DNA of 64,000 nt from JALEFZ01 sp964564415. Its GTDB lineage: Bacteria > Bacteroidota > Bacteroidia > J057. The position numbers and the translations under genes are program-made. Position 1 is the stretch's first letter; each line of letters opens with the position of its first letter. Location of the stretch: positions 62,001 to 126,000 of the forward strand of contig CAZMAV010000001.1 in assembly GCA_964564415.1 (NCBI GenBank), written 5' to 3'. The notes under the pieces are model-generated. The model made no database searches. It was not told the origin of the DNA and saw only the letters and a program-made list of their open reading frames with translations. Of the stretch, positions 8,703-18,179 are shown in pieces.

Positions 8703-9938
8703 ATGCAAGAAACAAAAATAGACATACATAAGCTGCGCGAAGAATTTCCCACCCTTTTTGAGAGAGTGCACGGGAAAGAAGTGGTGTATTTTGACAATGC
8801 AGCGACTTCACAAAAGCCCAGGTCGGTCATCGACAGGGTAAGCAGCTATTACACACACGAGAATTCTAATGTGCACCGGGGCGTGCATTTCCTAAGCCAA
8901 ACCGCCACCAATGCCTATGAGGCTACACGAAGGTTGGTTCAAGAAATGATCAATACCAAGCATGAGCACGAGGTTATTTATACTAAGGGAACAACCGAAG
9001 GGATCAACTTAGTCGCTCATTCTTTTGGAGAGCGATATATTGAGGAGGGTGATGAAATTATACTTTCCTACATGGAGCACCACTCCAACATCGTCCCCTG
9101 GCAGTTGATGGCTGAAAAGCGAAAAGCCGTCATCAAGGTCATCCCCGTCAGTGACCATGGGGAACTGATCATGGAGGAGTACGAAAAGCTGCTTTCTCCC
9201 AGGACAAAAATGGTGGCCGTGGTACACACCTCTAATTCTCTGGGTACCATCAACCCAGTGGAGGAGATCATTCGCCTGGCTCATGACCATGGTGCTGCTG
9301 TCTTGATCGATGGGGCTCAGGTGGTTCCTCATCAGACCCTGGACGTGCAGGCCCTAGACCTGGACTTCTTCGTTTTTTCAGGTCATAAGATGTTTGCACC
9401 CACTGGAGTCGGTATCCTTTACGGAAAAGAAAAGTGGCTCAACGAAATGCCGCCCTTCATGGGAGGAGGGGATATGATTGACAGGGTCAGTTTTGAGAAG
9501 ACAACTTTCAATGGCCTCCCTCACAAATTCGAAGCAGGTACCCCCAACATAGCTGGCGTCGTCGGTCTGGGAGCAGGAGTGGAATACATCAACAGAATCG
9601 GTTATGACTTTATAGAAAAGCAGGAAAAAGAACTGCTTGACTATGCCACTGAGCGCTTTGAAGAACTTTCTGGGGTAAGAATCATCGGTACGGCCAAGGA
9701 AAAGGCAAGTGTCATCTCCTTTCTCCTGGACGACATCCACCCCTATGATGCAGGTACCATCCTGGATCAGTTGGGCATAGCCGTAAGGACGGGGCACCAC
9801 TGTACACAGCCGCTGATGCATCGCTACGGCATCCCAGGTACCATCAGGGCTTCCTTTGCCTTTTACAATACCAAAGAAGAAATTGATCGCCTTATAGAAG
9901 GTATTCTCAGGGTCAAAAAGATGTTTGGCAAAAACTAA
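8703..9938 (+). CDS. sufS: Cysteine desulfurase SufS
   Basis: A 411-residue PLP-dependent group II cysteine desulfurase (NifS/CsdB type) that takes sulphur from cysteine as a persulfide for SufBCD. The PLP lysine lies in FFVFSGHKMFAPTGVGILYG. The catalytic cysteine lies in VRTGHHCTQPLMHRYG, the short-loop form typical of SufS. It is the last gene of the operon and ends 58 bases before a strong terminator. No sufE or sufU accompanies it here, so its sulphur-transfer partner must be encoded elsewhere. Confidence 0.96.
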   Translation: MQETKIDIHKLREEFPTLFERVHGKEVVYFDNAATSQKPRSVIDRVSSYYTHENSNVHRGVHFLSQTATNAYEATRRLVQEMINTKHEHEVIYTKGTTEGINLVAHSFGERYIEEGDEIILSYMEHHSNIVPWQLMAEKRKAVIKVIPVSDHGELIMEEYEKLLSPRTKMVAVVHTSNSLGTINPVEEIIRLAHDHGAAVLIDGAQVVPHQTLDVQALDLDFFVFSGHKMFAPTGVGILYGKEKWLNEMPPFMGGGDMIDRVSFEKTTFNGLPHKFEAGTPNIAGVVGLGAGVEYINRIGYDFIEKQEKELLDYATERFEELSGVRIIGTAKEKASVISFLLDDIHPYDAGTILDQLGIAVRTGHHCTQPLMHRYGIPGTIRASFAFYNTKEEIDRLIEGILRVKKMFGKN

Positions 9939-9996
9939 GAGATGCATGGGCTTAGTGAGGCTGTTTAGGTAGTCTCGCAATTTCGTTTCGATACAG

Positions 9997-10029
9997 AAAA
10001 ATCTCCTTCTTGATGAAGGAGATTTTTTT
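9997..10029 (+). terminator. Terminator of the suf operon
   Basis: A 13-bp perfect stem (AAAAATCTCCTTC, 9997-10009, with its complement from 10015) around a TTGAT loop, ending in seven T. Its position after sufS marks the operon end. Confidence 0.9.
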
Positions 10030-10137
10030 ACGCTTAATACATTTTTCAAACATATGTTATTTTATTTTTCGAATTGAATAAATGGTAAAATAAATTATAC
10101 TCAAGTTTGCCGATATACCTTTCAAAAATCTTGAATC

Positions 10138-11457
10138 ATGGTACGGCGATCCCCCATTATCCTGCTCTGCCTGCTCTTTACTTCGCTCTTAACCCATTCC
10201 TATGCCCAGTGTCCGACCTGTAGCGTCGATGCGGGTCTTAGCGGTTGCACCCTTACCCTGACCGACACCGTTACCAACCCCACCTATACCCTGAGTAGCA
10301 GTTCGGACAAGTTGTGCATAACCTCAGGGGCTGTCATCCAGGGAAGTTGGAACATTAGCATGACAGACCCGGATGCCATGATCGTCAACAATGGCCGTAT
10401 CGAAGTTAGCTCAGACCTAGAAATCGAAGAAGGGAGCTTCATCAACAACGGAATCATAGACATCCCAGGCGACCTCATCATCAGCAGCGGACAAATTTCC
10501 AGCTTTGGTTTTATCGGTCTGGGTGGCGACCTCAATGTAGACAGTACGGCAGCTGAAGTATGCAACCAGGATTCCATGAACATCACCAATGATGCCCTAA
10601 TAGAAGGAAAACTGATGAATAATGGAAACCTGGTCGTCGGCAGCGATTTTCTTCAAAGCAGTGGAGATATTTGTGTCACCTCCGTAGGGAAGGTTTATGC
10701 GACAAACTTTCAGACCAATTCAAACTTTCGAGGTCCCAGTCCGGGTTCAGGCTGTGCTTACTTTGAGGTAGACAACTACTCAGAAGTAAATAGCAGTGGA
10801 ATCATGACAGGGGCAATAGACTTTTGCGACCAGACTCCCCCCATGAGTTCCCCCTTCCTGGACAGCTTTTCGGGAGTCATTGACAGCAATGTTACTTACT
10901 GTGGTTGCCTCTCCACCTTATCTTTTTCAGTAGGATTTGAAAAAACAGAGATTGAGGAAGAGGGCGCCTTCTATCGGATTTCTTCCATTTTTTCTCTTTA
11001 CCCTGGCAATTATGAGGTCAGTGTGGAGGTTAAACAAAGAGGACAGGACTTCATACAGGTGGGTAGAGGCCACCTGGAACAAAAGAAGAGGAACATGAGG
11101 AGATGGGATTTAGCTTTACCGAGAGCTGCCTTCAGCCAGGCAGAAGCTTGGAGGATTAAGGTCACAGACATAGATGGAGCCATTGCTTACTCACCTGCCT
11201 TTGAGTACAAAAAAGGGGAAGAATTAGCCTGGTGGTTTTCATCGGATAAAAATAAGCTCTTTCTATTCCTTGAAAGTCCGGCGATTTACCACTTAGCCCT
11301 GATTGACATGAGAGGGCAAGAAGTATGGAGGTCAGAGATGGGAATAGAAACTGAAAATATAAGCATAGTCCTTCCTGATTATCTCCCCCTTGGCGTCTAT
11401 CAGATTCAGATTCAGGCAAATGGAAAGACAGAAAGGGCCAGGATATGGTTGCGTTAG
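10138..11457 (+). CDS. Exported protein with type IX sorting-like C-terminus
   Basis: A 439-residue protein. It has a signal peptide (cleavage likely after SYAQ) and a Cys-rich start (CPTCSVDAGLSGCTL). A region of short beta repeats of the pattern NNGxIxxxxDLxIxxG (about residues 75-190) suggests a beta-helix. The last roughly 80 residues resemble a type A sorting domain for the type IX secretion system: YHLALIDMRGQEVWR, then PLGVYQIQIQANGK and a basic end. I infer a surface or released protein, perhaps an adhesin; no enzyme motif is seen. Tandem with the next gene. Confidence 0.75.
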   Translation: MVRRSPIILLCLLFTSLLTHSYAQCPTCSVDAGLSGCTLTLTDTVTNPTYTLSSSSDKLCITSGAVIQGSWNISMTDPDAMIVNNGRIEVSSDLEIEEGSFINNGIIDIPGDLIISSGQISSFGFIGLGGDLNVDSTAAEVCNQDSMNITNDALIEGKLMNNGNLVVGSDFLQSSGDICVTSVGKVYATNFQTNSNFRGPSPGSGCAYFEVDNYSEVNSSGIMTGAIDFCDQTPPMSSPFLDSFSGVIDSNVTYCGCLSTLSFSVGFEKTEIEEEGAFYRISSIFSLYPGNYEVSVEVKQRGQDFIQVGRGHLEQKKRNMRRWDLALPRAAFSQAEAWRIKVTDIDGAIAYSPAFEYKKGEELAWWFSSDKNKLFLFLESPAIYHLALIDMRGQEVWRSEMGIETENISIVLPDYLPLGVYQIQIQANGKTERARIWLR

Positions 11458-11549
11458 TAGATTCAGCCTGGGGGAGGAAAAGCCATGGGTCAGTGGTAGG
11501 ACTCTTTGTAATTCTTCGTATCTTCGACTTTAGGTCAATCCAAAAAATA

Positions 11550-13022
11550 ATGGAGAATTCAAAGCTTCCCTTTAGCTACCTCTTTTTACTCACAGCCCTA
11601 TTGGTGATTTGCTTATATAGCTGTAAAAATTCCAAGCAAAACTGGCAAAACCGCAGCAAGGGCAACGTTACTTACTTCGATCCCTCACGCGACTTTAGCC
11701 AAGCCGAGAAAAACTACCAGGAGTACTGCTCTGGCTGCCATGGAGTCAAACTTCAGGCCTTTGTGGACCGTGCCTGGGAACATGGAATGGAAGCGCAGAG
11801 TTTATATACAGGAATAAAAAACGGATACCCACAGGGTGGAATGCCGGCCTTTGATACGACCTTTACAGACGAGGAAATCAAAGGACTGGTAGATTATATC
11901 TCAAGGGCCCTGGAATACCAGGATCAATACGACTTCGAAAGGGAGAGGCCCGAGACTGACACCTTTAAAACTCAGGCCCTCAGCCTGGAATTGGACACCC
12001 TGCTCTATGACCAAAGTGAGGTGGAGATTCCCTGGGGCATGGAGTTCCTGCCCGGAAGTGATATGCTGGTAACAGATCGTGGAGGTAAGCTCTACCGGCT
12101 CGATGGGAAGAGAAAACTTCATCTCGTCGCCAATACTCCCAAAGTTAAGGAAAAAGGTCAGGGAGGTTTGTTGGACATCGAACTTCATCCCGATTTTGAA
12201 CAAAACCAATACCTGTACCTGTCTTTTTCCAAACCCGACGAGGAAGGAAGCAAGGCTACTACAGCCATCGTGAGGGCGAAATTGGTAGATGATAAACTGG
12301 AAGAAGTAGAAGAAATTTTTGAAGGGCTACCCTACTGGGGTACTCACCATCATTTTGGTTCCAGGTTAGAATTTGACCGGGAAGGATACCTTTACTTCTC
12401 TATGGGGGACAGGGGCAAAAGGGACATCAATCCTCAAAACCTCGACAACCACGCCGGTAAAATTCACCGGATCAAGGATGATGGAAGCATTCCGCAGGAC
12501 AATCCCTTTGTAGATCGGGAAGGGGCCAAAAAGTCTATTTATTCCTACGGCCACCGCAATCCTCAAGGACTGGCTATGAATCCTGCTACGGGTCAGATTT
12601 GGGAGCATGAGCATGGACCTCGGGGAGGAGATGAGGTCAATCGCATTGTCAAAGGCGAAAACTACGGATGGCCGGTAATTTCTTACGGAATCAACTACAA
12701 CGGGACTACTTTCACAAAAAAGACCCACCAAGAAGGTATGCGCCAGCCAGAACTCTACTGGATTCCCTCCATTGCAGCCTGTGGAATGACCTTTATCGAT
12801 GGAAATAAATATCCCGGTTGGGAAGGTGATCTGATCGTCGGCTCGCTACGATTCCATTACCTCAACCGCTGTATCATCGAAAAGGATTCCATTATAGGAG
12901 AGGAGATTTTGCTCAAAAATGTAGGAAGGGTCAGAAGCGTAGAACAAGGCCCCGACGGCTACCTTTACATTGGTACAGAAGATCCGGGAGCTATCTTTCG
13001 AGTGATGCCCCTTCAGATGTAG
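11550..13022 (+). CDS. Lipoprotein cytochrome c / PQQ-dependent sugar dehydrogenase fusion
   Basis: A 490-residue protein. The lipoprotein signal ends in ICLYSC, so it is probably outer-membrane anchored. A class I cytochrome c domain follows: haem motif CSGCH near residue 60 and candidate Met ligand in GGMPAF. Then comes a six-bladed propeller like soluble glucose/aldose sugar dehydrogenases, with IPWGMEFLPG, HHFGSRLEFD, YGHRNPQGLAMNP, EHGPRGGDEVN and GENYGWPVISYGINY. The predicted reaction is PQQ-linked oxidation of a sugar with direct electron transfer to the built-in haem. The domain order (cytochrome first) is worth noting. The start at 11550 gives the lipobox; the upstream extension overlaps the previous gene. 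Its last 32 bases overlap the convergent monooxygenase gene. Confidence 0.9.
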   Translation: MENSKLPFSYLFLLTALLVICLYSCKNSKQNWQNRSKGNVTYFDPSRDFSQAEKNYQEYCSGCHGVKLQAFVDRAWEHGMEAQSLYTGIKNGYPQGGMPAFDTTFTDEEIKGLVDYISRALEYQDQYDFERERPETDTFKTQALSLELDTLLYDQSEVEIPWGMEFLPGSDMLVTDRGGKLYRLDGKRKLHLVANTPKVKEKGQGGLLDIELHPDFEQNQYLYLSFSKPDEEGSKATTAIVRAKLVDDKLEEVEEIFEGLPYWGTHHHFGSRLEFDREGYLYFSMGDRGKRDINPQNLDNHAGKIHRIKDDGSIPQDNPFVDREGAKKSIYSYGHRNPQGLAMNPATGQIWEHEHGPRGGDEVNRIVKGENYGWPVISYGINYNGTTFTKKTHQEGMRQPELYWIPSIAACGMTFIDGNKYPGWEGDLIVGSLRFHYLNRCIIEKDSIIGEEILLKNVGRVRSVEQGPDGYLYIGTEDPGAIFRVMPLQM

Positions 13023-14160
13023 GCTGAGTGGAAAACTGGGAAGAGGTGTGAATATGCCTAGCCACTGTTTCAGAGTCTGTGAATATGGTTCCCAGGATTC
13101 CCCCAAGCTTATAATTGTCGAAGCCGACAAAATAGAGGCCTTTGTAAGTTCCCTCCCCTACAGGCTTGGAGGGGACACCAAATTTATCCAAAAAGCCATC
13201 GATCCAGGGAATAAAATCTTCTACCTTAGCCCTGTAACCCGTACAAAGGATTACTGCATCGAAGCTATGCTCGCTTCCATCTTTGAGGATTAACCCACTT
13301 TTTGTGAACCGGGCAATGTCTGGAAGCATCTTAATCTTTTCCTTCTTGATCTGCTCTACCGTACCCAGGTCTATTACAGGGGTCTTTCCAGTCTGGCGAA
13401 GTTGGACTGCAGGGTGGACCTTTGAAAGAGGTACACCGTATTTTGTCAGGTCTCCAATTACCCATTTTCTCACCTGAGTCCCCAGCCAGTCTCCCAATCC
13501 AAAGGGTAGTTTGGCGAGTGTCCTTGCAGTCAGTTGCACCGGTCGTCCATTCACATCTCTAGGGACGATGCTTACAGGACTGCGAAGAGAAATGGATACT
13601 TCTATGCCCTTCTCCGCCAGATCAAGGGCAATTTCTGCTCCCGTATTGCCCATGCCTACGACCAGTACCTTTTTCCCCTGAAAAGGCAGGGGATTCTTAT
13701 AAGTTCTGCTGTGGGTGAGGCTACCTTCAAAGCTTTCTTCGCCCTCCCAATGTGGAGAAAAGGGCTGTCGGTTGACCCCAGAAGCCACTACTACCTGATT
13801 CGCATGTATCTCCACCCCTTTTTCCGTGCTTACCTGAAATCCATCGAGCGTTTTTTCGACTAAGCTTACCGATTGGGAAAAATGGGGGTGAATATCAAAG
13901 TGGCGGGCATAGTCTTGGTAGTAGGCAATCAAGTCCTCCCTTGGCACATAGGTAGGATAATGCTCCGGAAAGGGAAGATGAGGGAGGTGGGAGAGTTGTT
14001 TGACGGTATGCAAGCAAAGCCTGTCGTAATGCTGGTGCCAAGACCAGGCAATCTTGTCTGTCTTCTCCACCACTTCGAAGGGTCTTCCAAGTTTGCGGAG
14101 CCTACCTGCGACTGCAAGACCTGCCGGTCCCGCTCCTATGATCAATGTCTCTGTATGCAT
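12991..14160 (-). CDS. FAD/NADPH-dependent monooxygenase-like oxidoreductase (YUCCA/CzcO type)
   Basis: A 389-residue two-dinucleotide flavoprotein. The FAD-binding motif is IIGAGPAGLAVAGRL at the N-terminus and the NADPH-binding motif is VLVVGMGNTGAEIALDLAEK near residue 170. A CTGYR motif follows in the last third, as in flavin-containing monooxygenases. It resembles the CzcO/YUCCA branch, whose members hydroxylate or oxidise small molecules; the substrate cannot be read from sequence. Its 3' end overlaps the convergent PQQ dehydrogenase gene by 32 bases. Confidence 0.88.
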   Translation of the reverse strand: MHTETLIIGAGPAGLAVAGRLRKLGRPFEVVEKTDKIAWSWHQHYDRLCLHTVKQLSHLPHLPFPEHYPTYVPREDLIAYYQDYARHFDIHPHFSQSVSLVEKTLDGFQVSTEKGVEIHANQVVVASGVNRQPFSPHWEGEESFEGSLTHSRTYKNPLPFQGKKVLVVGMGNTGAEIALDLAEKGIEVSISLRSPVSIVPRDVNGRPVQLTARTLAKLPFGLGDWLGTQVRKWVIGDLTKYGVPLSKVHPAVQLRQTGKTPVIDLGTVEQIKKEKIKMLPDIARFTKSGLILKDGSEHSFDAVILCTGYRAKVEDFIPWIDGFLDKFGVPSKPVGEGTYKGLYFVGFDNYKLGGILGTIFTDSETVARHIHTSSQFSTQPTSEGASLER

Positions 14161-14330
14161 ATCGTCCTGCTTCTTCTGACTTTACTTCAAGGTAGATGAT
14201 GATGGCCTGTCAATTGCTTCCTTCGTTTATCAGAAGGAAGATAACACATACCCTCATTTAAATTACAATTTTTTGGACAAATATCCGATCCACGAAAGAG
14301 GGCATGGGTTTGCAGGATACCTGGCTTTCT

Positions 14331-15767
14331 TTAGTCAGGAGTGGAAACAAATACGTAGTCAGCATCCAGTTCTTTTTCTGCGGAGTAAATCACTTCTCCG
14401 TCATCTTTGATCCAGGCCAATTGGTAGAGCGCCTTTTCTCCCCGATCCGCTCCAAAGCTATATTCATTGTACATGAGGTTTTCGCCGGGGTCGAGGACGA
14501 GTTTTTGATTGTGCTTTTCTCCGTTGAGGGTGTAGGCGATCATGACCTGTATGGAAGAAACTCCATCGTCTTTCATCACCTGCTTATCGGCTTCAAAAGC
14601 CACCTCGTAGCGTTGCACAGGATTTTCCTCTGCAGGTGTTGTAATGTCCAATGGTCCTTCACAAAGCAACTGCTCCTTCCACTCCCCTTCATTACGAGAA
14701 CCATCAAGGGCAACGGTACTTACCCGGTAGCTGATCTTATCATCCATCCGAATGGCAAAGGGAAAGTGGAGGTTCTTGGCGTAGATTTCCGGGCTGCGAT
14801 GCCTGAATTGGAAATTTATGGGATCAATACTCTTCCCTCCCACTCCGGTAGCTTTTATCTCAACTCGCTTGAGGGCCAGGTCGGAACGAAGATTTTCTTT
14901 GAAGTCGTAGCAGCGGACCTCAAGTGCAGGATAGACCGGAGGCAGCCCTTGGTTGATGTCCAACTGGGTGATAAGGTCCTCAATTTCTTCGCCATCTATG
15001 TCCAGGCTAAAGGTATTGCTGTAGACCAATCGAGAGGCAAGGGGGGTATCCTCTTCCAGGACCTGCTCCCAGTCGTTGAGTTGTTTTATCTCTTTCAGGC
15101 TTTCGACATCGCCTGAGACCTGCATTTCTGCCTGATCACCCGGGACGGCATCAGCGTAAAACCCATATCCGACGCTAATCTTAGTGCGTTCATTTTTTAT
15201 TTGATCCAAAAAAAGCTGGGCTTCCGTATTGCTGAGCCTGAAAGTAAAGGACTTGCGCTCCCAAAGTCTCCCATCTTCCTCGTCGATCTCTTCTCCCACT
15301 CCTTCGGAAAGGACACGCTTGTGGGCATAATAGGACTTCATGGGCAGAAGAACATAGGTCTTCAGGTAACGAATGGGGATGGGCATGATCTCGACTTCTT
15401 TTCCCTGCCGTGAAAGGAGGGCTTTGGCTCTTTTGATCCGTCCCAGGTCGGGGGCTTCCATTTGAAGGGTGAAGTTCAGGATATTGAGATAGCTTTTTTC
15501 TCCCTGGTCGTCTGTACAGGCAGTGCCCGTGTAGCGCATCATGGCGAGGCTAAGGTCGGCCTGACCCTGATTATCTCTTAGTAGTGAAAGGGGGCCAGGC
15601 TCAAAGTAGTACAACCTTTCGTCTTGATAGTCCCGGTAAAAGGTGAGTCCCGCGATTTCTGTCTTGGAACTCATCACCGGCTGGGCGTGCAAAAAGAAGC
15701 CCAACAGGGAAAAAAGAAAGGAAATAATTAGAATCTTGGTTGGTTTTATAGGTTTAATCATCTTCAT
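14331..15767 (-). CDS. Exported cluster-family protein, type B (paralogue of 32538-33965)
   Basis: A 478-residue protein of unknown function with a signal peptide (to LGFFLHAQ, about residue 29). Near the N-terminus LYYFEPGPLSLL corresponds to the aromatic-Leu-Pro motif of the neighbouring family, followed by MMRYTGTACTDDQGE. The middle has WERKSFTFRLSNTEAQLF and PALEVRCYDFKENLRSDLAL. The C-terminus is a beta module ending LYQLAWIKDDGEVIYSAEK. All these blocks recur in order in the plus-strand gene at 32538. The start at 15767 (or 15761) overlaps the stop of the upstream gene by 14 (or 8) bases, suggesting translational coupling. It is the last gene of the nine-gene minus-strand block. Confidence 0.8.
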   Translation of the reverse strand: MKMIKPIKPTKILIISFLFSLLGFFLHAQPVMSSKTEIAGLTFYRDYQDERLYYFEPGPLSLLRDNQGQADLSLAMMRYTGTACTDDQGEKSYLNILNFTLQMEAPDLGRIKRAKALLSRQGKEVEIMPIPIRYLKTYVLLPMKSYYAHKRVLSEGVGEEIDEEDGRLWERKSFTFRLSNTEAQLFLDQIKNERTKISVGYGFYADAVPGDQAEMQVSGDVESLKEIKQLNDWEQVLEEDTPLASRLVYSNTFSLDIDGEEIEDLITQLDINQGLPPVYPALEVRCYDFKENLRSDLALKRVEIKATGVGGKSIDPINFQFRHRSPEIYAKNLHFPFAIRMDDKISYRVSTVALDGSRNEGEWKEQLLCEGPLDITTPAEENPVQRYEVAFEADKQVMKDDGVSSIQVMIAYTLNGEKHNQKLVLDPGENLMYNEYSFGADRGEKALYQLAWIKDDGEVIYSAEKELDADYVFVSTPD

Positions 15768-18114
15768 TGGGGCTTGAATTTTCTGATTCCAGGTCATCCA
15801 TCTGGACTTCTTCCTGGATAAAGTCAGAAAATAATTCCTTGATGCTGCTTTCGCCAAGTACCAAAAATTGTTCATTGTCGGATTGCCATCCACTATAGGC
15901 AACCTGACCATCCGGCATAATGAGTATCAATTGATACTCATAGGACATTTGGCTGTCTTCCGGTACAAATAGCTCTCCACTCTTCAGGGTTTGAAAATCC
16001 TCTGTGATGCTGATGATGGGTAGTTCCTCTTCGGTCTCCCCCTTGGGATCTGCCTGGGTGGACTTTATCATCAACTTAATGCTTTGTGCACCTGAAAAGG
16101 AAAGTGGGGACAGAACTTCTACCTGAATCTCCTTGACAAGGTTGGAACTGGTGCCCCCAAGAATTTTATCCTTGATGACCTGCCCACAATCTTCACATTC
16201 GCTGTTTAAGGAATAATTGAGCCAGATCTCTTCTATCACATCTCCTTCCAGAATCTGACTTTTTTCCTGAGTGGAAAAGTCTGAAAAATAAGACTTTGGC
16301 TGTACTTTGTAGGAATTCAAATTCACAGTTTCAACAAACTTTTTACCGTTTTTGTTTCTAATCAGGCCCAGAGATCCCAGAAGGATGGGGTAATCCAAAG
16401 GATTTTGAAAGCCATTGAGCATGCGGGAGGCATTGTCAAATTCCAGTTTGCCGTAGGTCTGGCTATCGTTGATCTTCATTCTCACGGGCACCTCGATCTT
16501 TTTCCCATCGCCTCCAAATGGCTCAAAAAGCATAGAGGCTGCTACCTGATTCCTGGAAAGTAGGAAGCCCAGGAGATCGTCCACCCGCTTCCCCATTTTC
16601 CAACTGACTACGATGGGTTTGAGAATATCAGAGGGTATATTGGTAGAGACCGAAGATGGATCTACATCAAACAAGCTCAGGCTTGATTTTAGGTCCATGT
16701 TGGGTGTATTTCTGAGGGGCATGGGAATAAGTTTGACGGGTTTTCCGAGCTTTTTTTGAAGGAGTTCCTCGGCGAGTTGAATATCCCTGGGATTGAGTTT
16801 GGGGCTAAACTCTGCCGTTACGATGACATCCCCCCGACCATTGGCACCTGCGGAAAGGTAGTAGAAGAAGAGAGCAAAAACATCCGCGTCCCGATCCCAA
16901 TCCAGGGCATAGGTAGCTGGCAGGTAGTAAAAAGCATTGGCCCTGGGATTTTTATCTTCATATATTTCTCTGAAAATATTGAGTTTTTCTATGAAGGGAA
17001 GAAGATCGGGATCACCCAGAAGGGTTGATATTTCCTTTCCCAAAGAGAGGTCAGGGCCTTCGGGTTCTGTTGAATTGGAATTGCCAGTGTTGCCGGAAGG
17101 GTTGCGGGAGGGAACGGCTATCACCTGCCATGATTCTGGCTTTATCTTGTAGACAGGTCTGATCCTGGGGTCGGCGATGACCACATTTGAATTGCTGCTT
17201 TGGGGCCTTATGGCAAGTACATTAAAAGCCGCCCCCGTAGGAAGAGCCTGGCGATTTTGGTTGAATACAGTCCAGTTAGGTTTGCTATACCACACCCCGG
17301 TAGGGTGCACATTGTACTTTCCTTTCCAGACCGGAGTAGAGAAGATAATCGATGCCTGCTGGCTATTGGTGAAGCCATCATTGATGTAATGCACGTGCCC
17401 AGAGCGAAATTTTCTCTTGCTAGCATCCGATACCCTGGTTTGAAAGGCCCTTCCCTCGTGTTTACTGATGCCCGTATTTACCTCTCCCGGTTCCAGTGCC
17501 AATATATGAAAGTAGGTTCCGAGAGGCATTTTGCTTTTGTCTTCATTATAAATAGCCCATTTGCCTTTGGTGTACCACACCCCTAGCGGGCTGGTGACAT
17601 ATTTTCCATACTTTTTACTCAGGATCAGGACTTTACTTGCTTTTCCATTGGTCAATTTATGATTCAGATATGTGACATGGCCCTGAGTATTGGCAGCCGT
17701 GCTTTGGTGGGTAAATGCGTACCTGGAGGCAGCGGAAGGATCTAGGACGAGGACATTGAATTTAGCCCCCTTAGGCATGGGCTTTCGGTTTTGGTTGAAA
17801 ATTTTCCATTTTCCACTGCTGTACCAGACGCCTACCTCCTGTGTATTGTAAATTCCGTAGAGTTGCTCTACGAAGACCATGGCCTTGGGATTGTCATTGG
17901 TAGCAGTTGAATTGATGGTCGTGATATGTCTCTGGGTATTGGAAGGAGTGGCGACATGGATAAATTTCTGTGCTGCTTTGGAAAAAGATACTTGTACGGC
18001 TACCGGTTTGGCAGTCACACTTCCTCCTGGGGTTGAAGTCGTCCTCACTTGGGCGGGAAGGGCATAAAGGAGGAAATATACAGGGAGAATAAGATATATT
18101 CTTTTCATAAGCAT
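15754..18114 (-). CDS. Exported protein: three GVWY repeats plus cluster-family type A domain
   Basis: A 786-residue protein. It has a signal peptide (MKRIYLILPVYFLLYALPAQ), then three tandem repeats of about 80 residues (roughly 40-125, 130-208, 221-303). Each carries GVWY-x4-W-x-[IV]-[FY]-N and then P-x-G-x-x-F-[NH]-[VI]-L. A Pro/Ser/Asn/Gly linker (about 335-355) leads to a domain from about 385 to the end. That domain is homologous to the protein at 31066-32472: AFYYLPATYAL (394-404), a conserved CxxC (640-643, CEDC) and a C-terminal beta module with YEYQLILIMPDGQVAYSG. The acidic tail ends in DD. The function of the family is unknown. The repeats could bind a surface ligand (inference). 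Confidence 0.8.
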   Translation of the reverse strand: MLMKRIYLILPVYFLLYALPAQVRTTSTPGGSVTAKPVAVQVSFSKAAQKFIHVATPSNTQRHITTINSTATNDNPKAMVFVEQLYGIYNTQEVGVWYSSGKWKIFNQNRKPMPKGAKFNVLVLDPSAASRYAFTHQSTAANTQGHVTYLNHKLTNGKASKVLILSKKYGKYVTSPLGVWYTKGKWAIYNEDKSKMPLGTYFHILALEPGEVNTGISKHEGRAFQTRVSDASKRKFRSGHVHYINDGFTNSQQASIIFSTPVWKGKYNVHPTGVWYSKPNWTVFNQNRQALPTGAAFNVLAIRPQSSNSNVVIADPRIRPVYKIKPESWQVIAVPSRNPSGNTGNSNSTEPEGPDLSLGKEISTLLGDPDLLPFIEKLNIFREIYEDKNPRANAFYYLPATYALDWDRDADVFALFFYYLSAGANGRGDVIVTAEFSPKLNPRDIQLAEELLQKKLGKPVKLIPMPLRNTPNMDLKSSLSLFDVDPSSVSTNIPSDILKPIVVSWKMGKRVDDLLGFLLSRNQVAASMLFEPFGGDGKKIEVPVRMKINDSQTYGKLEFDNASRMLNGFQNPLDYPILLGSLGLIRNKNGKKFVETVNLNSYKVQPKSYFSDFSTQEKSQILEGDVIEEIWLNYSLNSECEDCGQVIKDKILGGTSSNLVKEIQVEVLSPLSFSGAQSIKLMIKSTQADPKGETEEELPIISITEDFQTLKSGELFVPEDSQMSYEYQLILIMPDGQVAYSGWQSDNEQFLVLGESSIKELFSDFIQEEVQMDDLESENSSPNEDD

Positions 18115-18179
18115 GTTTATAATGATGGAAAATAATGGCCCTCTGCACTTGTCAGAGGTCCGGAAAGTATTTGGCCTAA

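Noticed and set aside
14217..14240. CTTCCTTC/GAAGGAAG hairpin between the monooxygenase and type B genes
   Set aside because: The stem is good, but there is no U run on either strand, so I do not call it a terminator.
14304..15116. A 270-codon open frame on the plus strand
   Set aside because: Antisense to the type B gene, which has paralogue support; no recognisable motif.
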